Source: JBAVQS01 sp049694275 (GTDB taxonomy: Bacteria > Chloroflexota > Anaerolineae > UBA4142 > SHND01). Taken from it: a stretch of DNA of 24,277 nt. Both the position numbers and the translations under genes were made by a program. Each line of letters starts with the position of its first letter. Position 1 is the stretch's first letter. The stretch spans positions 1-24,277 of the forward strand of contig JBAVQS010000104.1 of the NCBI GenBank assembly GCA_049694275.1. Direction: 5' to 3'. Below, in pieces: positions 1 through 6,988 of the stretch. The notes beneath the pieces were generated by a model. That model saw only the letters and a program-made list of their open reading frames with translations, was not told the origin of the DNA and did not search any database.

Positions 1-780
1 TTGCATGGCGATGGCCGCCTGGACCGCGTCGTCCGCCGTGCCGGGAAAGAGGGCCATGATCCCGTCGCCGAGGAACTTGTCGATAATCCCGTGGTGCGTG
101 CGGATAATCGGGCCAAAGTGGTGCAGGTACTCGTTGAGAAAGTTGAAACAGTCCTGCGGTCCCAACTGTTCGGCGCGCGTCGTAAACTCGCGGATATCCG
201 AAAAGAGAATGGTCATCTCGGCCTGCACCTGTTCGCCAAGCTGGACGCCGGCGATGCTCTCTTTGCCGAGATAGCTGACAAACTCGCGCGGGACGAACCG
301 TTCGAGGGTGGCGTTCAGGGCGACGAGCTCTGCAGTTCGCTCCTGTACCCGCTGTTCCAACGCGGCATTGGCCTCCTGTAACTGCCGCTGGAGGTTGCGC
401 AGGGTGAGGTGGGTCTGGACGCGGGCGAGGACCTCTTCGATCTGGAAGGGTTTCGTGACGAAATCGACCCCGCCGATGGTGAATGCCTTGACCTTGTCGC
501 GCGTCTCGTCGAGCGCGCTGATAAAGATGATAGGAATCTCGCGGGTCGCGGGGTTTTCCTTGAGCGCCGTGCACACCTCATAGCCGTTCATCTCAGGCAT
601 GTTGATGTCGAGCAAGATGAGGTCGGGGGGCGCGGCTTGCGCCGCCATCAGCGCCATCTTGCCGTTAATGACGGGCCGCACCTTGAACCCCCGTTCGGCT
701 AACATGCCGGAAAGGAGGCGCAGGTTGGCGGGGGTATCGTCGACGACCAGTATGTCTTCTTGCTTGGTAGTCAAGGTCAT
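1..780 (-). CDS. Response regulator fused to class III adenylate/guanylate cyclase (C-terminus outside window)
   Basis: The 260 visible residues begin at the ATG at 780 and stay open to the window edge. Residues 8-125 are a receiver domain, with acidic pair D14/D15, phospho-acceptor D58 in LILLDINMP, and K110 in the FVTKPF motif. A coiled segment (about 128-160, QRVQERTAEL) leads to a class III nucleotide cyclase catalytic domain. There FSDIREFT supplies metal-binding D195 and DKFLGDGIMALF supplies D229. The residues that fix ATP versus GTP preference and the transition-state Asn/Arg lie beyond the edge, so cAMP or cGMP cannot be assigned. The ATG overlaps the stop of the hybrid kinase as ATGA, and a GGGGG run just upstream can serve as ribosome site. 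This implies translational coupling and a kinase-to-cyclase phosphorelay. The cytoplasmic regulator would convert the kinase signal into a cyclic nucleotide. Receiver-cyclase fusions are a known bacterial architecture; the pairing with this kinase is inference. Confidence 0.93.
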   Translation of the reverse strand, partial: MTLTTKQEDILVVDDTPANLRLLSGMLAERGFKVRPVINGKMALMAAQAAPPDLILLDINMPEMNGYEVCTALKENPATREIPIIFISALDETRDKVKAFTIGGVDFVTKPFQIEEVLARVQTHLTLRNLQRQLQEANAALEQRVQERTAELVALNATLERFVPREFVSYLGKESIAGVQLGEQVQAEMTILFSDIREFTTRAEQLGPQDCFNFLNEYLHHFGPIIRTHHGIIDKFLGDGIMALFPGTADDAVQAAIAMQ

Positions 781-3700
781 GGGTGACCCCCATTCTCGGC
801 CCAGGTCATGATAGTGTCAAAGCGGAAATTGTGGACGAGGCTGAACAGGCCGTCGGCCAGGGCGGGATGCGCCGGGCGGATTGATTCGACGAGGTGAATC
901 ACCTGGTCCCCGTCCGCCTGCGCGGCTGCCTGCGCCAATTCCGCACGCCATTCGTGGGGCAGGGTGTTGGCGGGCTCGAGCACGACCTCCTCGGCGGGAA
1001 CAGACGTTTGATCCGGTGTGGCCGACGTCAGCACGCGGTCCTCGTAAATAAAGCGCACACCCAGGTGCTTTTCGAGGCGATCCCAGATTTCGGCCTCGCG
1101 GAAGGGCTTGCGCACAAAGTCATCGCACCCGTCGTTGAGAATCGTCACGCGGTCCTCTTCAAAGGCGCTCGCGGTCAGGGCGATCACCACCGTCGCCTGG
1201 CCCTGCGTCGTCTGCTTGATGCGCCGCGTCGCCTCATAGCCGTCCATCACGGGCATGCGCATATCCATCCAGATCAGATGGGGCTTGAACTGCTGCCAAA
1301 CCTCGATGGCCTCTTGCCCATTGGTTGCCTCGCGAATCTCGAATCCATTCGGCGGCGTCCCGAGGCTCTGGAGGAGGCGCATGAGCAGTTTGCGATTCGT
1401 TTCGCGATCTTCGACAATGAGCAGGCGATAGACCGGCTGGCCGAGTTGGAGGCCGACCACGCGTTTGGGCGGGCGAGTATCCACAACGGCGGCAGCCCTG
1501 GCGACCTCAACCTGGATGTCGAATTTAAAGATGCTCCCCTTGCCCATCTGGCTGGTCACGGTCAGCTTGCCCCCCATCAGGTTGACGAACTCGCGGCTGA
1601 TTGTGAGTCCCAGGCCGGTTCCTTCCTGAATCGTTCGGCGCTTGCTCTCGGCCTGGACAAAAGGATTAAAGACGCGCTCAATGTCCTCTGTCGCAATGCC
1701 GATGCCGGTGTCCTGGACCTCAAACGCCAGCCGTTGTGGGCTTCCGTCGACGAACCGTGTACGGAGGGTGACGCCCCCCTCGTCGGTGAACTTGATGGCG
1801 TTGCTCAGCAGGTTGATGAGAATCTGGCGGAGCTTGCCCTCGTCGGCGCGGACGAACTGGGGCGCGGCCGGCTCGCAGTCGACGAGCAGGCGCAGTTTCT
1901 TGTCGGCGGCGCGCAGGCGGAACATGCTTTCCAGGTCGGAGAGGAGATGGTGCAGATCGAAATCCTTGAGCTGGAGGGCGGCGCGGCCCGCTTCGATCTT
2001 GCTGACTTCCAGCACGTCGTTAATCAGGCTGAGCAGGTGCTCGCCGCTCTTGTTGATGGTCTGGAGATTCTCCCGTTCGTCCGGGGCGAGGCCGGTGTCG
2101 CGGAGCATGAGCTGGCTAAAGCCGAGAATGGCGTTGAGCGGCGTGCGGAGCTCGTGGCTCATGTTGGCGAGAAAGGCGCTTTTGGCGCGGTTCGCCGTTT
2201 CCGCCGCCTCTTTGGCCTTGCGCAGTTCCTCTTCGGCCTGTTTGCGCTCGGTAATATCCTCGTCAATGCCGGTCACGCGCAGCGCGCGGCCCCGGGCATC
2301 GCGCATCATGACTTTGCCGCGATGGTGAGTCCACTGGACGTCGCCCCCCGCGCTGGCGTGGTGTTCTTCCGGCGGCATTCCGTCGAGGTTAATCTTGAAT
2401 TCCGCTTCATAGACGGGCGTCCGGCCGGCGAGGTGATCGTTCATCGCCTTTTCGACGCGGGGCCAGTCGTCGGGATGGACATAGTGGGACCATTCCATGC
2501 CGTTGGCGCGGCGGTCGTAAACCCAGCCGGTCCCGTCATCGCCCGGATGTGCAATCAAGAGCTCGCCGGTTTGCATATTCATGTCCCACATGGCGAGACC
2601 GGCGGCTTGCATGGCGAACTGGAGCCGTTCCTCGCTCTCGTGCTGCGCCGCTTCGGCGTGCTTGCGCTCGGTAATATCCTCCGCGATGCCTTGCATGCCG
2701 ATAACCTGGCCTGAGTCATCCCGCCGTGGGGTGAGGTGCAGGCGCAAATAGACCTGTTTCCCGGTGGCGGTGGTGTAGGGTTGTTCCGTCACGCTGGATT
2801 CGCCCATCAGACAGCATTGCGCCATTTCGGCCACGCCCGAACCGACAAGGGCCGCATCGTGGACGATATTGACACCGCGCAGTTGGTCAGCCGAGTTAAA
2901 GCCGAGCAGCTCGACGAATTTGGAATTGAGATCGATCACCTGACCGTCCCGGTCGACCGACATGATGCCGAGCGGCGCATTCTCGACGAGGAGGCGATAG
3001 CGCGCTTCGCTCTTGCGCCGCGCCTCTTCGGCTTGCGCATTTTCCAGCGCCTGGGAGGCCGCCGCCGCGACGCTGCTCGCCAGGGCGATTTCGTCCGGCG
3101 TAAACTCGCGGACCTGGTCGGTATCCATGCCGATGGTGCCGACCACCTCATTTTGCACGACCAGGGGCAGCAGGAGGAGCGAGACCGATTCTGCGTCTGG
3201 AGCGACCACCGCGCCCTCCTCGGTGTGGGTATGCTCATTCTGCTCGCGGACGGCGCGGGGCACGCGGTGCTCGATGACATACTGCGTGGTCGGATGGTCG
3301 GCGATAGTGATGACGGCCCCAAGCGCGCTCGGCGCGTTCGGCGCTCGGTCCTCGGCGGTAACGAGCAGCGCAGTTCGTTCCGGGGTCATGTTCGCCGCAG
3401 TCACGCGCGGCACGTCGAAAGCGAGCCGGAGTTCGCGGCAAACGGTTTCGATGACCCCTTGCGGTTCCTGGAGGGAGGTCGTGGCGGCGATCACCCGGTT
3501 CAAGAGCTCGAGCTCGCGGTTTCGCTTGGCGAACTGGAGGTTGACCTGTTCCAGCGCGGCGCGGGCTTGCTTGCGCGTGGTAAAGTCGTGCAGGAGGATG
3601 AGCTGGCCGGAGAGGGTCTGCCACTGTCCATACAGGGGCAAGATGCGCGCCTCGTAATAGCGGGTCCCTTTGCTATCTGCGCGTGCAATCTCGCCATGCA

Positions 3701-4619
3701 TATTGCCCGATTCCATATAGTGGAGTAATTCGGGCCAGGTGACGAACGCCTGCGCGGTAGAATGCCCTTCGACCTGTTTCGCGGACATCCCCGTTACTTT
3801 TTCTGCCGCCGGATTCACGCTGACGATGCGATTGTGCGTGTCCAGAACGACGACGGCATCGTCAAGGCTTTCGACGACCGTATCCATCGCAATCGGGGTG
3901 AGCTCGAACACCTGAAAGTGAAAAATGCCCCAGGCGCTGACCAGCCCCCCTGCAACAAAAGCGATCAGCGTCCATTCCGGCGGAAAGAGCTGCTGCCCCC
4001 ATGTCTGAGGGAGGCCAAAAAACCAGGGGATGATCCCGCCTGCGAGGAGAATGAGGTACTGGCTGCGCTGGACGCGCGGGGCGCGGAACATGCCGACGAG
4101 CATGAACACGGCGCCCGCCAGGATCAGGTCGGTGACGAAAAAGCTGATGATGATTTGCCAGATGTTGAGAATCCCCGGAAAGGTCATGCCGGTGTCAACG
4201 AGATGCATGAAATGGAACATCTGGTCGAGCCCCGCCAGTGTTTCCAGGGGAATTGAGATAAAGGGGATGGCCAGCAAGAGCGCCCAGAAAGGATGCGTGA
4301 GCCACTTCCCGCGGCCGGTGTATTTCATGGCAAAGGCGAGCCAGGCCACGGGCATGATCGTAAAGCCGACTAACTGAATCAGTTGGCCGACGAGATGGAT
4401 CGCTACGAGCCCCATCAGGCCCATTAATGAAACGCCGATGGCCCAGGTCACGGCCGCGATCAAATACGCGGAAAAGAATTCGGCGCCGGGAATGTTGCGG
4501 CGCTGCCAGGCATAGCGGGCAATGACGAGCGCGGTGATGATCCCGGCGAGGTTGAGGAGGGCCGGGATGATTACCCGCTCAAGAATATTCAACAGCGGTA
4601 GAACGAATGGCTCGACCAT
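777..4619 (-). CDS. Membrane-bound hybrid sensor histidine kinase (7TM-PAS-GAF-PAS-PAS-HisKA-HATPase-REC)
   Basis: This 1280-residue protein starts with seven hydrophobic segments (about 12-240) of the HisKA_7TM type, with the typical RRNIPGA and KYTGRGKW turns. It continues with PAS (about 246-350), GAF (about 375-525), PAS (about 538-655) and PAS (about 665-793). The kinase core has phospho-accepting H822 in SHELRTPLNA, N-box N936/N940, G1 DTGIGI at 970-975 and G2 GTGLGL at 1000-1005. A receiver (about 1064-1185) follows, with E1070/D1071, D1119 and K1171. The last 65 residues (LPHEWRAELAQAA...) match the helical tail common in cyanobacterial-style hybrid kinases. They lack the HPt HxxKG signature. 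AGGGG precedes the ATG, and a TAGACA/TAAAAT promoter lies 50-78 bp upstream. The downstream receiver-cyclase overlaps by 4 bp and is the probable output. The stimulus is unknown; no metal or heme ligand motif was obvious in the PAS domains. Confidence 0.96.
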   Translation of the reverse strand: MVEPFVLPLLNILERVIIPALLNLAGIITALVIARYAWQRRNIPGAEFFSAYLIAAVTWAIGVSLMGLMGLVAIHLVGQLIQLVGFTIMPVAWLAFAMKYTGRGKWLTHPFWALLLAIPFISIPLETLAGLDQMFHFMHLVDTGMTFPGILNIWQIIISFFVTDLILAGAVFMLVGMFRAPRVQRSQYLILLAGGIIPWFFGLPQTWGQQLFPPEWTLIAFVAGGLVSAWGIFHFQVFELTPIAMDTVVESLDDAVVVLDTHNRIVSVNPAAEKVTGMSAKQVEGHSTAQAFVTWPELLHYMESGNMHGEIARADSKGTRYYEARILPLYGQWQTLSGQLILLHDFTTRKQARAALEQVNLQFAKRNRELELLNRVIAATTSLQEPQGVIETVCRELRLAFDVPRVTAANMTPERTALLVTAEDRAPNAPSALGAVITIADHPTTQYVIEHRVPRAVREQNEHTHTEEGAVVAPDAESVSLLLLPLVVQNEVVGTIGMDTDQVREFTPDEIALASSVAAAASQALENAQAEEARRKSEARYRLLVENAPLGIMSVDRDGQVIDLNSKFVELLGFNSADQLRGVNIVHDAALVGSGVAEMAQCCLMGESSVTEQPYTTATGKQVYLRLHLTPRRDDSGQVIGMQGIAEDITERKHAEAAQHESEERLQFAMQAAGLAMWDMNMQTGELLIAHPGDDGTGWVYDRRANGMEWSHYVHPDDWPRVEKAMNDHLAGRTPVYEAEFKINLDGMPPEEHHASAGGDVQWTHHRGKVMMRDARGRALRVTGIDEDITERKQAEEELRKAKEAAETANRAKSAFLANMSHELRTPLNAILGFSQLMLRDTGLAPDERENLQTINKSGEHLLSLINDVLEVSKIEAGRAALQLKDFDLHHLLSDLESMFRLRAADKKLRLLVDCEPAAPQFVRADEGKLRQILINLLSNAIKFTDEGGVTLRTRFVDGSPQRLAFEVQDTGIGIATEDIERVFNPFVQAESKRRTIQEGTGLGLTISREFVNLMGGKLTVTSQMGKGSIFKFDIQVEVARAAAVVDTRPPKRVVGLQLGQPVYRLLIVEDRETNRKLLMRLLQSLGTPPNGFEIREATNGQEAIEVWQQFKPHLIWMDMRMPVMDGYEATRRIKQTTQGQATVVIALTASAFEEDRVTILNDGCDDFVRKPFREAEIWDRLEKHLGVRFIYEDRVLTSATPDQTSVPAEEVVLEPANTLPHEWRAELAQAAAQADGDQVIHLVESIRPAHPALADGLFSLVHNFRFDTIMTWAENGGHP

Positions 4620-4669
4620 AAAGACCCCTACCTAATACGAGAGGGATGCACAATCGGTTACAGGAATCT

Positions 4670-4697
4670 ATTTTAACAGAGAAATGGATTATGTCTA
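4670..4697 (-). promoter_or_regulatory. Sigma70-type promoter for the hybrid kinase-cyclase pair
   Basis: On the minus strand, TAGACA (4697-4692) and TAAAAT (4675-4670) are separated by 16 bp. Each matches five of six consensus bases. Transcription would start near 4663, giving a leader of about 44 nt before the kinase ATG. It sits between the small gene at 4717-4920 and the kinase, so the kinase need not depend on readthrough. Confidence 0.5.
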
Positions 4698-4716
4698 TAA
4701 GCGAAATGGGGGGAGA

Positions 4717-4920
4717 TCAAGCAGCGGTGGGTTTAATCTTGGATGGGGGCGTGGGGATGGTATCCGGAATCGGATGGTTTACGCGCAAATAGAGCTCCGG
4801 TCCTTCTTCGTCACAATCTAAAGTCTGACCTGATGGGGGCGCGTCGGACTCGGGCTGCTCTCCGGTTTGTCTCTTGGAGTGCAGAATCTGTCTGAGGAGC
4901 CAGGTTGCGGTTTGGCGCAT
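4717..4920 (-). CDS. Small hypothetical protein, 67 aa
   Basis: I do not recognise this family. The 67-residue product has a basic, partly amphipathic start (MRQTATWLLRQILHSKRQ), an acidic middle (DCDEEGPEL) and a proline-rich end (DTIPTPPSKIKP). There is no signal peptide and no clear membrane segment. Support for a real gene is indirect. GAGAGG lies about 10 nt before the ATG. A promoter with a perfect TATAAT lies about 50 bp upstream. No competing gene covers this interval. It reads in the same direction as the downstream hybrid kinase, 97 bp away, and could be cotranscribed with it. It may instead be a spurious ORF; comparative conservation would settle this. Confidence 0.42.
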   Translation of the reverse strand: MRQTATWLLRQILHSKRQTGEQPESDAPPSGQTLDCDEEGPELYLRVNHPIPDTIPTPPSKIKPTAA

Positions 4921-4968
4921 AGCGTATCAGCCTCTCGCGACTCGTCAACGTGTCCATACCACTCCACC

Positions 4969-4996
4969 ATTATATGACAAATTCAGTAATTGTGTA
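4969..4996 (-). promoter_or_regulatory. Promoter with perfect TATAAT upstream of the small gene
   Basis: On the minus strand, TACACA (4996-4991) precedes a consensus TATAAT (4974-4969) by 16 bp. Predicted transcription starts near 4962, about 41 nt before the ATG at 4920. It is the best -10 box seen in this gap and is the main reason for taking the 67-residue ORF seriously. Confidence 0.45.
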
Positions 4997-5035
4997 TCTC
5001 CCACCCCCGTAGGATTGACTCTGGCGGGCGGTTGG

Positions 5036-5905
5036 CTATCTGAGTGATGGCTGCGCCGAGGGGAGAGGGGCGGCGCGGCGAATGAGGATCGCACTAGCGA
5101 GGCCGGCGACCAGAAATGCGGTGAGTATGAGGATATAGAGCCAGATGCTGAGCCCGCCCCAATTGACCTGATCTGGATAGCGCGCGAGGGCAATGAACTC
5201 GAGCAGGCTGAACACGATTGTGCTATAGATCACCGGGCGGACGCGCATCAGGTCGTTTTCGCGGGTGACGGCAGCGCTGCTCAGGCCCAGCCCGATCAGC
5301 CAGGCGCCAATAATACGCGCGCCAAGCGCCATCATTGGCCAGGGCCAGAGGAGCGGCTCGATGCCCGGCGCAACGAGGAATACCACGCCGAGGCCAATCA
5401 AGAGTGTTGCCGCAACCCCGACGCCGATGCGGACCCACTGGGGGAGGGGAAATACGCGTGGGGGGGATTCCCCGCGGGCGCGCGATTGGCGCACGAGTAA
5501 GACGGCCATGATCACCGGCACAATGGCATAGACTGCAAACCAGACCCATGTGCCAAACCAGGTAACGAATTGCGGCGCGGTCAGATGAAATCGGTCAAGG
5601 TGTACGAGTGAGATGAGCAAGATCAGCCCGGTAAAGGCAAAGACGGCGGGGACGGCGCTGCGCGCATTCGCCCACAGCCGCTCGCGCGCCGAGAGGAATT
5701 CGAGAACAAAACTGGACCAGTAAGCCGCGCCAAAAAAGGCGGCGCCCAATGGCGGATTGACGGTATAAGCGAAATAGACATCCGTATGCTCGGAGAGTAA
5801 ATAGAGTGGGATACCCACGGCCAGGACCAGCAGGCTGGCGGCATAGAGCAGGAGGCGCATGGCAGGGAGCGTTGGTTGCAAGTTGTTCGATGGTTGGGTT
5901 TGCAA
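5036..5905 (-). CDS. Polytopic membrane protein of unknown function (8 TM), tandem paralogue B
   Basis: The product is 289 residues with about eight hydrophobic segments: RLLLYAASLLVLAVGIPLY, PLGAAFFGAAYWSSFVLEFL, AVPAVFAFTGLILLI, a WFGTWVWFAVYAIVPVI region, a long VGVAATLLIGLGVVFLVAP, an ARIIGAWLIGLGLSSAAV region, an IVFSLLEFIALAR region and a C-terminal IWLYILILTAFLVAG. The start is TTG at 5905, because AGGAG stands 8 nt upstream of it. The internal ATG at residue 16 has no ribosome site. It is clearly homologous, end to end, to the gene 48 bp upstream; both keep FAYTV.PPLGAAF, SARERLWANAR and VRP.IYS. I do not recognise the family. The loop pattern shows no catalytic or metal-binding cluster, so no function is proposed. 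The pair is probably one operon arising by tandem duplication. Confidence 0.85.
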   Translation of the reverse strand: MQTQPSNNLQPTLPAMRLLLYAASLLVLAVGIPLYLLSEHTDVYFAYTVNPPLGAAFFGAAYWSSFVLEFLSARERLWANARSAVPAVFAFTGLILLISLVHLDRFHLTAPQFVTWFGTWVWFAVYAIVPVIMAVLLVRQSRARGESPPRVFPLPQWVRIGVGVAATLLIGLGVVFLVAPGIEPLLWPWPMMALGARIIGAWLIGLGLSSAAVTRENDLMRVRPVIYSTIVFSLLEFIALARYPDQVNWGGLSIWLYILILTAFLVAGLASAILIRRAAPLPSAQPSLR

Positions 5906-5953
5906 GGGTGCTACTCCTGATGGGAAATTGATTTTGGCAATCAGACCAGAGTG

Positions 5954-6829
5954 CTATTCCAAAGACTGTGCAGGGATGGCCAACTGCTGAGCCTTGAGCC
6001 GGCGGAGGGCTGCCCAACCGAGCAGGCCACCGATCAGAAACTCGACCAGGAACAGGAGATAGAACCATACCGCCAGCCGTTCCCAGTGAGCCTGGCTGCC
6101 GTCGCGTGCCAGGGCGATAAACTGGAGCAGGCTAAACGCAATCGCGCTATAGATGATCGGGCGGACGCGCGCCAGGTCATTTTCCCAAACGACCGCGACC
6201 GCGGCGAGGCCAAAGCCAAAGATCCACGAGCCGATGATCCGCGCACTCCAGGCGAACATGGACCAGGGCCAGAGGAAGTCGACCGTCTGGGGCGCAAACA
6301 GGAAGAGGATGCCGACGACAAGGAGGACCGCTGCATGGACTGCGATCCCCACGCGAATCAAGAGCGGGAGGGGTAATAGGCGGGCGGGCGTCCCGCCGGG
6401 CTGGCGCAGTTGGTGCCAGAAGAGGACGGCCAGTGCAATCGGCGTGATGAGATAAACGGCGAGCCAGACGTAGGTTCCCACCCAGGTAATCCAGAGCTTG
6501 CCAGTCCAGTGAAAAAACGAAAGCGATAAGAGCGACGAGATAAATACCAGGGTGGTAAAGGCGAGGACGGCGGGTACGGCGCCGCGGGCATTGGCCCACA
6601 GCCGTTCGCGCGCGGAAAAGAATTCGAGCAGGCTGGCGGCCCAGTAGGCCGCGCCGATAAAGGCCGCTCCCAGTGGCGGGGTGACGGTATAAGCGAAATA
6701 GATATCGGTCTGTGTTGAGAAAAGATAGAGGGGGATTCCGACCAAAAAGACGAGCACGCTCGCCGCATAGAGCAAAATGCGCAGGGCGGGCGTGGTGGTT
6801 GCAAACTGTGTACGAGTGTTTGACTGCAT
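5954..6829 (-). CDS. Polytopic membrane protein of unknown function (8 TM), tandem paralogue A
   Basis: The product is 291 residues when started at the ATG at 6829 (MQSNTRTQF), which has GGGA about 6-7 nt upstream. The next in-frame ATG upstream, at 6847, lacks a ribosome site. A longer open frame running to 7495 only reads antisense through the NHL gene and is rejected. About eight membrane segments align with those of the downstream copy at 5036-5905. Shared blocks include RERLWANAR, WPW, ARIIG.W and a WENDLARVRPIIYS motif between membrane segments 6 and 7. That last block is the most polar conserved part and may mark a functional loop. No known family is recognised. It is transcribed divergently from the secreted NHL protein across a 159-bp gap, so shared regulation or a common envelope role is possible but unproven. 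Confidence 0.86.
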   Translation of the reverse strand: MQSNTRTQFATTTPALRILLYAASVLVFLVGIPLYLFSTQTDIYFAYTVTPPLGAAFIGAAYWAASLLEFFSARERLWANARGAVPAVLAFTTLVFISSLLSLSFFHWTGKLWITWVGTYVWLAVYLITPIALAVLFWHQLRQPGGTPARLLPLPLLIRVGIAVHAAVLLVVGILFLFAPQTVDFLWPWSMFAWSARIIGSWIFGFGLAAVAVVWENDLARVRPIIYSAIAFSLLQFIALARDGSQAHWERLAVWFYLLFLVEFLIGGLLGWAALRRLKAQQLAIPAQSLE

Positions 6830-6877
6830 AATAGATCCCAACGACATAGAAAACCAATGCTCGACTATCAATTGGGA

Positions 6878-6883
6878 AATATA
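6878..6883 (-). promoter_or_regulatory. Possible extended -10 promoter for the membrane-protein pair
   Basis: The minus strand reads TGC-TATATT, an extended -10 form, about 50 bp upstream of the ATG at 6829. No convincing -35 hexamer lies at 16-18 bp, so this is only a weak candidate. Confidence 0.3.
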
Positions 6884-6921
6884 GCACGAAATGGCAGTGG
6901 ATGTATTAAAAATTCGTATGA

Positions 6922-6943
6922 ATTTTGTTACGATTTTGTTACG
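6922..6943 (+). repeat. Two exact tandem 11-bp repeats (ATTTTGTTACG) upstream of the NHL gene
   Basis: The unit ATTTTGTTACG occurs at 6922-6932 and again at 6933-6943, with two more matching bases after it. The 11-bp period puts both copies on the same DNA face. This is the layout bound by OmpR/PhoB-type regulators as head-to-tail dimers. The repeats cover the -35 position relative to the TAGAAT box at 6953-6958. Confidence 0.6.
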
Positions 6944-6952
6944 ATGGCCTGA

Positions 6953-6958
6953 TAGAAT
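6953..6958 (+). promoter_or_regulatory. Extended -10 element for the NHL gene
   Basis: TGA-TAGAAT is an extended -10 box (TG, one base, hexamer). No acceptable -35 hexamer lies 16-18 bp upstream; that place is taken by the tandem repeat. An activator-dependent promoter is a reasonable reading. Transcription would start near 6965, followed by a strong ribosome site (AGGGAGG) before the ATG at 6989. Confidence 0.45.
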
Positions 6959-6988
6959 GGGTGCATCAACCTTTAAGGGAGGAAAAAG

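Noticed and set aside
894..2714. 606-residue plus-strand open frame
   Set aside because: It lies wholly antisense to the hybrid kinase, whose domains and motifs are clear; the long frame is a by-product of high-GC codon use. The same holds for the plus-strand frame at 2736-3728.
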